Shown here one piece after another: positions 63,862 to 64,000 of a stretch of DNA of 64,000 bases. The notes beneath the pieces are model-generated. The model saw only the letters and a program-made list of their open reading frames with translations. It did not search any database and was not told the origin of the DNA. Both the position numbers and the translations under genes were made by a program. The number at the start of each line of letters is the position of its first letter. Position 1 is the stretch's first letter. Source of the stretch: Phascolarctos cinereus (lineage: Eukaryota; Chordata; Mammalia; Diprotodontia; Phascolarctidae); the NCBI RefSeq assembly GCF_002099425.1, contig NW_018343955.1, positions 15,445,001 to 15,509,000 on the forward strand. Reading direction: 5' to 3'.

Positions 63862-64000
63862 AGGAAGTAAGCATTTATTAAATACCAGGCATCACGCTAA
63901 GTGTTTTTACAAACATTATCTTAATTGATCCTCACAACAGGCCTGAGTCACAGGGCTATTATAATTCTTATTTTATAGTTGAACACGTCAAAGCAGGCAG
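63862..64000 (-). repeat. MIR-type SINE, antisense, cut by the window edge
   Basis: 'agcatttattaaataccagg', 'attgatcctcacaacaggcc' and 'ttattttatagttgaacacg' give the antisense 3' part. The head lies beyond the end of the window. Confidence 0.8.

Overview
The window looks like non-coding nuclear DNA from a marsupial, either intergenic or a very long intron. The main evidence is the repeat set. About 16 copies belong to a tRNA-headed CORE-SINE of the Mar1 type (tRNA-like head, CORE, then a long tail with 'atctttgccaagaaaacccc' and a 3' end rich in 'aacaacaac'). Nine belong to a short relative of the WSINE1 type (same head, ending 'cccaattgcctca' plus an A-rich tail), which points to an Australian (australidelphian) lineage. 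Many older MIR/Ther-type SINEs, L2 and CR1/L3 LINE tails, and L1 fragments with a marsupial-type 3' end fill most of the rest. Family names come from memory of consensus sequences; I could not search a repeat library. I found no intact host protein gene, tRNA gene, rRNA gene, CRISPR array or operon-like layout.

Layout. 1-9 kb: MIR-rich, with interleaved Mar1 and WSINE1 copies and an L2 split by a Mar1. 10.0-10.7 kb: two adjacent non-autonomous DNA transposons, one pogo/Tigger-like with TA target sites and one hAT-like. 12-17 kb: L2, CR1/L3, a split MIR, and an L1 3' end split by another SINE. 17-25 kb: GA-rich and TTCC tracts around MIRs, plus an 830 bp repeat-free AT-rich island (18.6-19.4 kb). 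25.0-26.9 kb: two head-to-tail L1 3' ends, the second joining ORF1 sequence directly to the 3' end. 29-36 kb: SINEs, purine/pyrimidine tracts and two hAT-like or other small elements. 37.1-39.5 kb: a 299 bp segment present twice, about 92% identical. 46.2-48.7 kb: a palindromic hAT element with 8 bp target duplications, then two copies of a composite retroposon in which a Y-box cold-shock-domain mRNA fragment is fused to an L2-like tail. 52.7-57.2 kb: L1 pieces and SINEs. 57.2-59.1 and 60.7-63.9 kb: mostly repeat-poor unassigned DNA.

The nesting gives a relative history. MIR and L2 are hosts for Mar1, WSINE1, hAT elements and the Y-box composite. Mar1 splits a hAT element. WSINE1 copies carry the longest and best-preserved target duplications. 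Nothing here works as a gene pathway. The most notable signal is the Y-box/L2 composite, which behaves like a mobile family.
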